Positions 13,631-13,965 of a stretch of DNA of 13,965 nucleotides are shown in pieces. The stretch lies in assembly GCA_038233335.1 (NCBI GenBank), contig JBBSME010000081.1:1-13965 (forward strand), in the 5' to 3' direction. The first letter of the stretch is position 1. Each line of letters opens with the position of its first letter. Below the pieces are notes generated by a model. The model worked only from the letters and a program-made list of their open reading frames with translations, did not search any database and was not told the DNA's origin. This DNA is from Iamia sp038233335 (GTDB lineage Bacteria; Actinomycetota; Acidimicrobiia; Acidimicrobiales; Iamiaceae). The translations under genes and the position numbers were made by a program.

Positions 13631-13965
13631 GTGACCCACCCCGCCCACCCGCGCCGTCTCGTCGGTGCCGCCGTCTCCCTCGTCGCTCTGCTGGGGGTGG
13701 GCCTGGGGGGCTGCAGCGACGACCACTCCTCGCCCCCGGCCCAGAGCGGGACGACCGCCGCGGCCGAGGCCGACACCAAGGACGGCGCCACCGAGGCCGG
13801 CACCGAGGACGGTGACACCGAGGCCGACGCCGAGGAGGGTGACACCCTCGAGGTCCTCGTCACCAACGACGACGGCTACGACACCGACGGCCTCGACACC
13901 ATCGTCGAGTTTCTCGCCGCCCTCGACGGGGTTGAGGTGACCGTCGTCGCCCCCCTCGAGGAGCA
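13631..13965 (+). CDS. SurE-like lipoprotein, 5' part of gene
   Basis: The gene runs off the right edge; 111 codons are visible with no stop. GAGG (13619-13622) lies 8 nt before the GTG. Residues 1-28 are a lipoprotein signal: RR (8-9), hydrophobic stretch LVGAAVSLVALLGVGLG and lipobox LGGC with C28. Residues 29-72 are an acidic linker that includes three tandem 9-residue repeats (EADTKDGAT, EAGTEDGDT, EADAEEGDT). From residue 73 the sequence reads LEVLVTNDDGYDTDGLDTIV and later VEVTVVAPLEE, which matches the start of SurE, a metal-dependent 5'(3')-nucleotidase/phosphatase; D80 and D81 of the NDDG motif are the expected metal ligands. Classical SurE is cytoplasmic, so a membrane-anchored extracellular form suggests scavenging of phosphate from nucleotides outside the cell, which is inference. 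The rest of the active site lies beyond the window. Confidence 0.82.
   Translation, partial: MTHPAHPRRLVGAAVSLVALLGVGLGGCSDDHSSPPAQSGTTAAAEADTKDGATEAGTEDGDTEADAEEGDTLEVLVTNDDGYDTDGLDTIVEFLAALDGVEVTVVAPLEE
13766..13846 (+). repeat. Three tandem 27-bp repeats in the SurE-like lipoprotein linker
   Basis: Units at 13766-13792, 13793-13819 and 13820-13846 each begin GAGGCCG and end in ACC. Units 2 and 3 differ at 3 of 27 positions; unit 1 is more diverged. The unit length is a multiple of three, so each copy encodes one acidic 9-residue repeat and copy number could change without breaking the frame. Confidence 0.8.

Noticed and set aside
1..13965. CRISPR array, tRNA/rRNA genes, insertion sequences, phage genes
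   Set aside because: No repeat-spacer pattern, no clover-leaf with CCA-type end, no transposase or integrase motif was seen on either strand.

Overview
The window is high-GC DNA (well above 65% by eye) with almost gap-free coding on both strands and GTG as the usual start codon. Family content (an NAD-specific glutamate dehydrogenase of about 1,600 residues, a corC-era-recO type housekeeping neighbourhood, a PPK2 kinase) and TANNNT promoter boxes placed 6-8 nt before start codons point to an actinomycete. A deep-branching group such as Acidimicrobiia would fit, but that is inference. No rRNA, tRNA, CRISPR, insertion sequence or phage gene is visible.

Layout. (1) 1-1276, plus strand: the C-terminal end of a CNNM/CorC-family protein and era, overlapping by 4 bp. 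(2) 1277-1391: convergent gap packed with inverted repeats. (3) 1392-4933, minus strand: yihY/brkB membrane protein, dinG helicase (4-bp overlap), then a two-gene toxin-antitoxin-like module (AbrB/SpoVT-type antitoxin and an atypical PIN-like partner). (4) 5085-6864, plus strand: recO and two tandem TM2-domain membrane proteins with proline-rich N-termini. (5) 6950-7762, minus strand: mutM. (6) 7857-12641, plus strand: the NAD-glutamate dehydrogenase, with no ATG/GTG/TTG at the expected start. (7) 12707-13519: PPK2 polyphosphate kinase with a segment that looks frame-shifted twice. (8) 13631 to the right edge: the start of a lipoprotein carrying a SurE-like phosphatase domain.

Most genes are housekeeping: ribosome maturation (era), recombination and repair (recO, dinG, mutM), nitrogen/carbon metabolism (gdh) and phosphate/energy metabolism (ppk2, SurE-like). 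era and recO, neighbours in many actinobacteria, are here separated by the opposite-strand yihY-dinG-TA block.

I do not see a clearly new multi-gene system. The observations most worth a second look are the compensated frameshift in ppk2, the SurE-like lipoprotein with a three-unit 27-bp tandem repeat, the atypical PIN-like toxin candidate, the missing canonical gdh start, and the recurring leaderless-promoter geometry.
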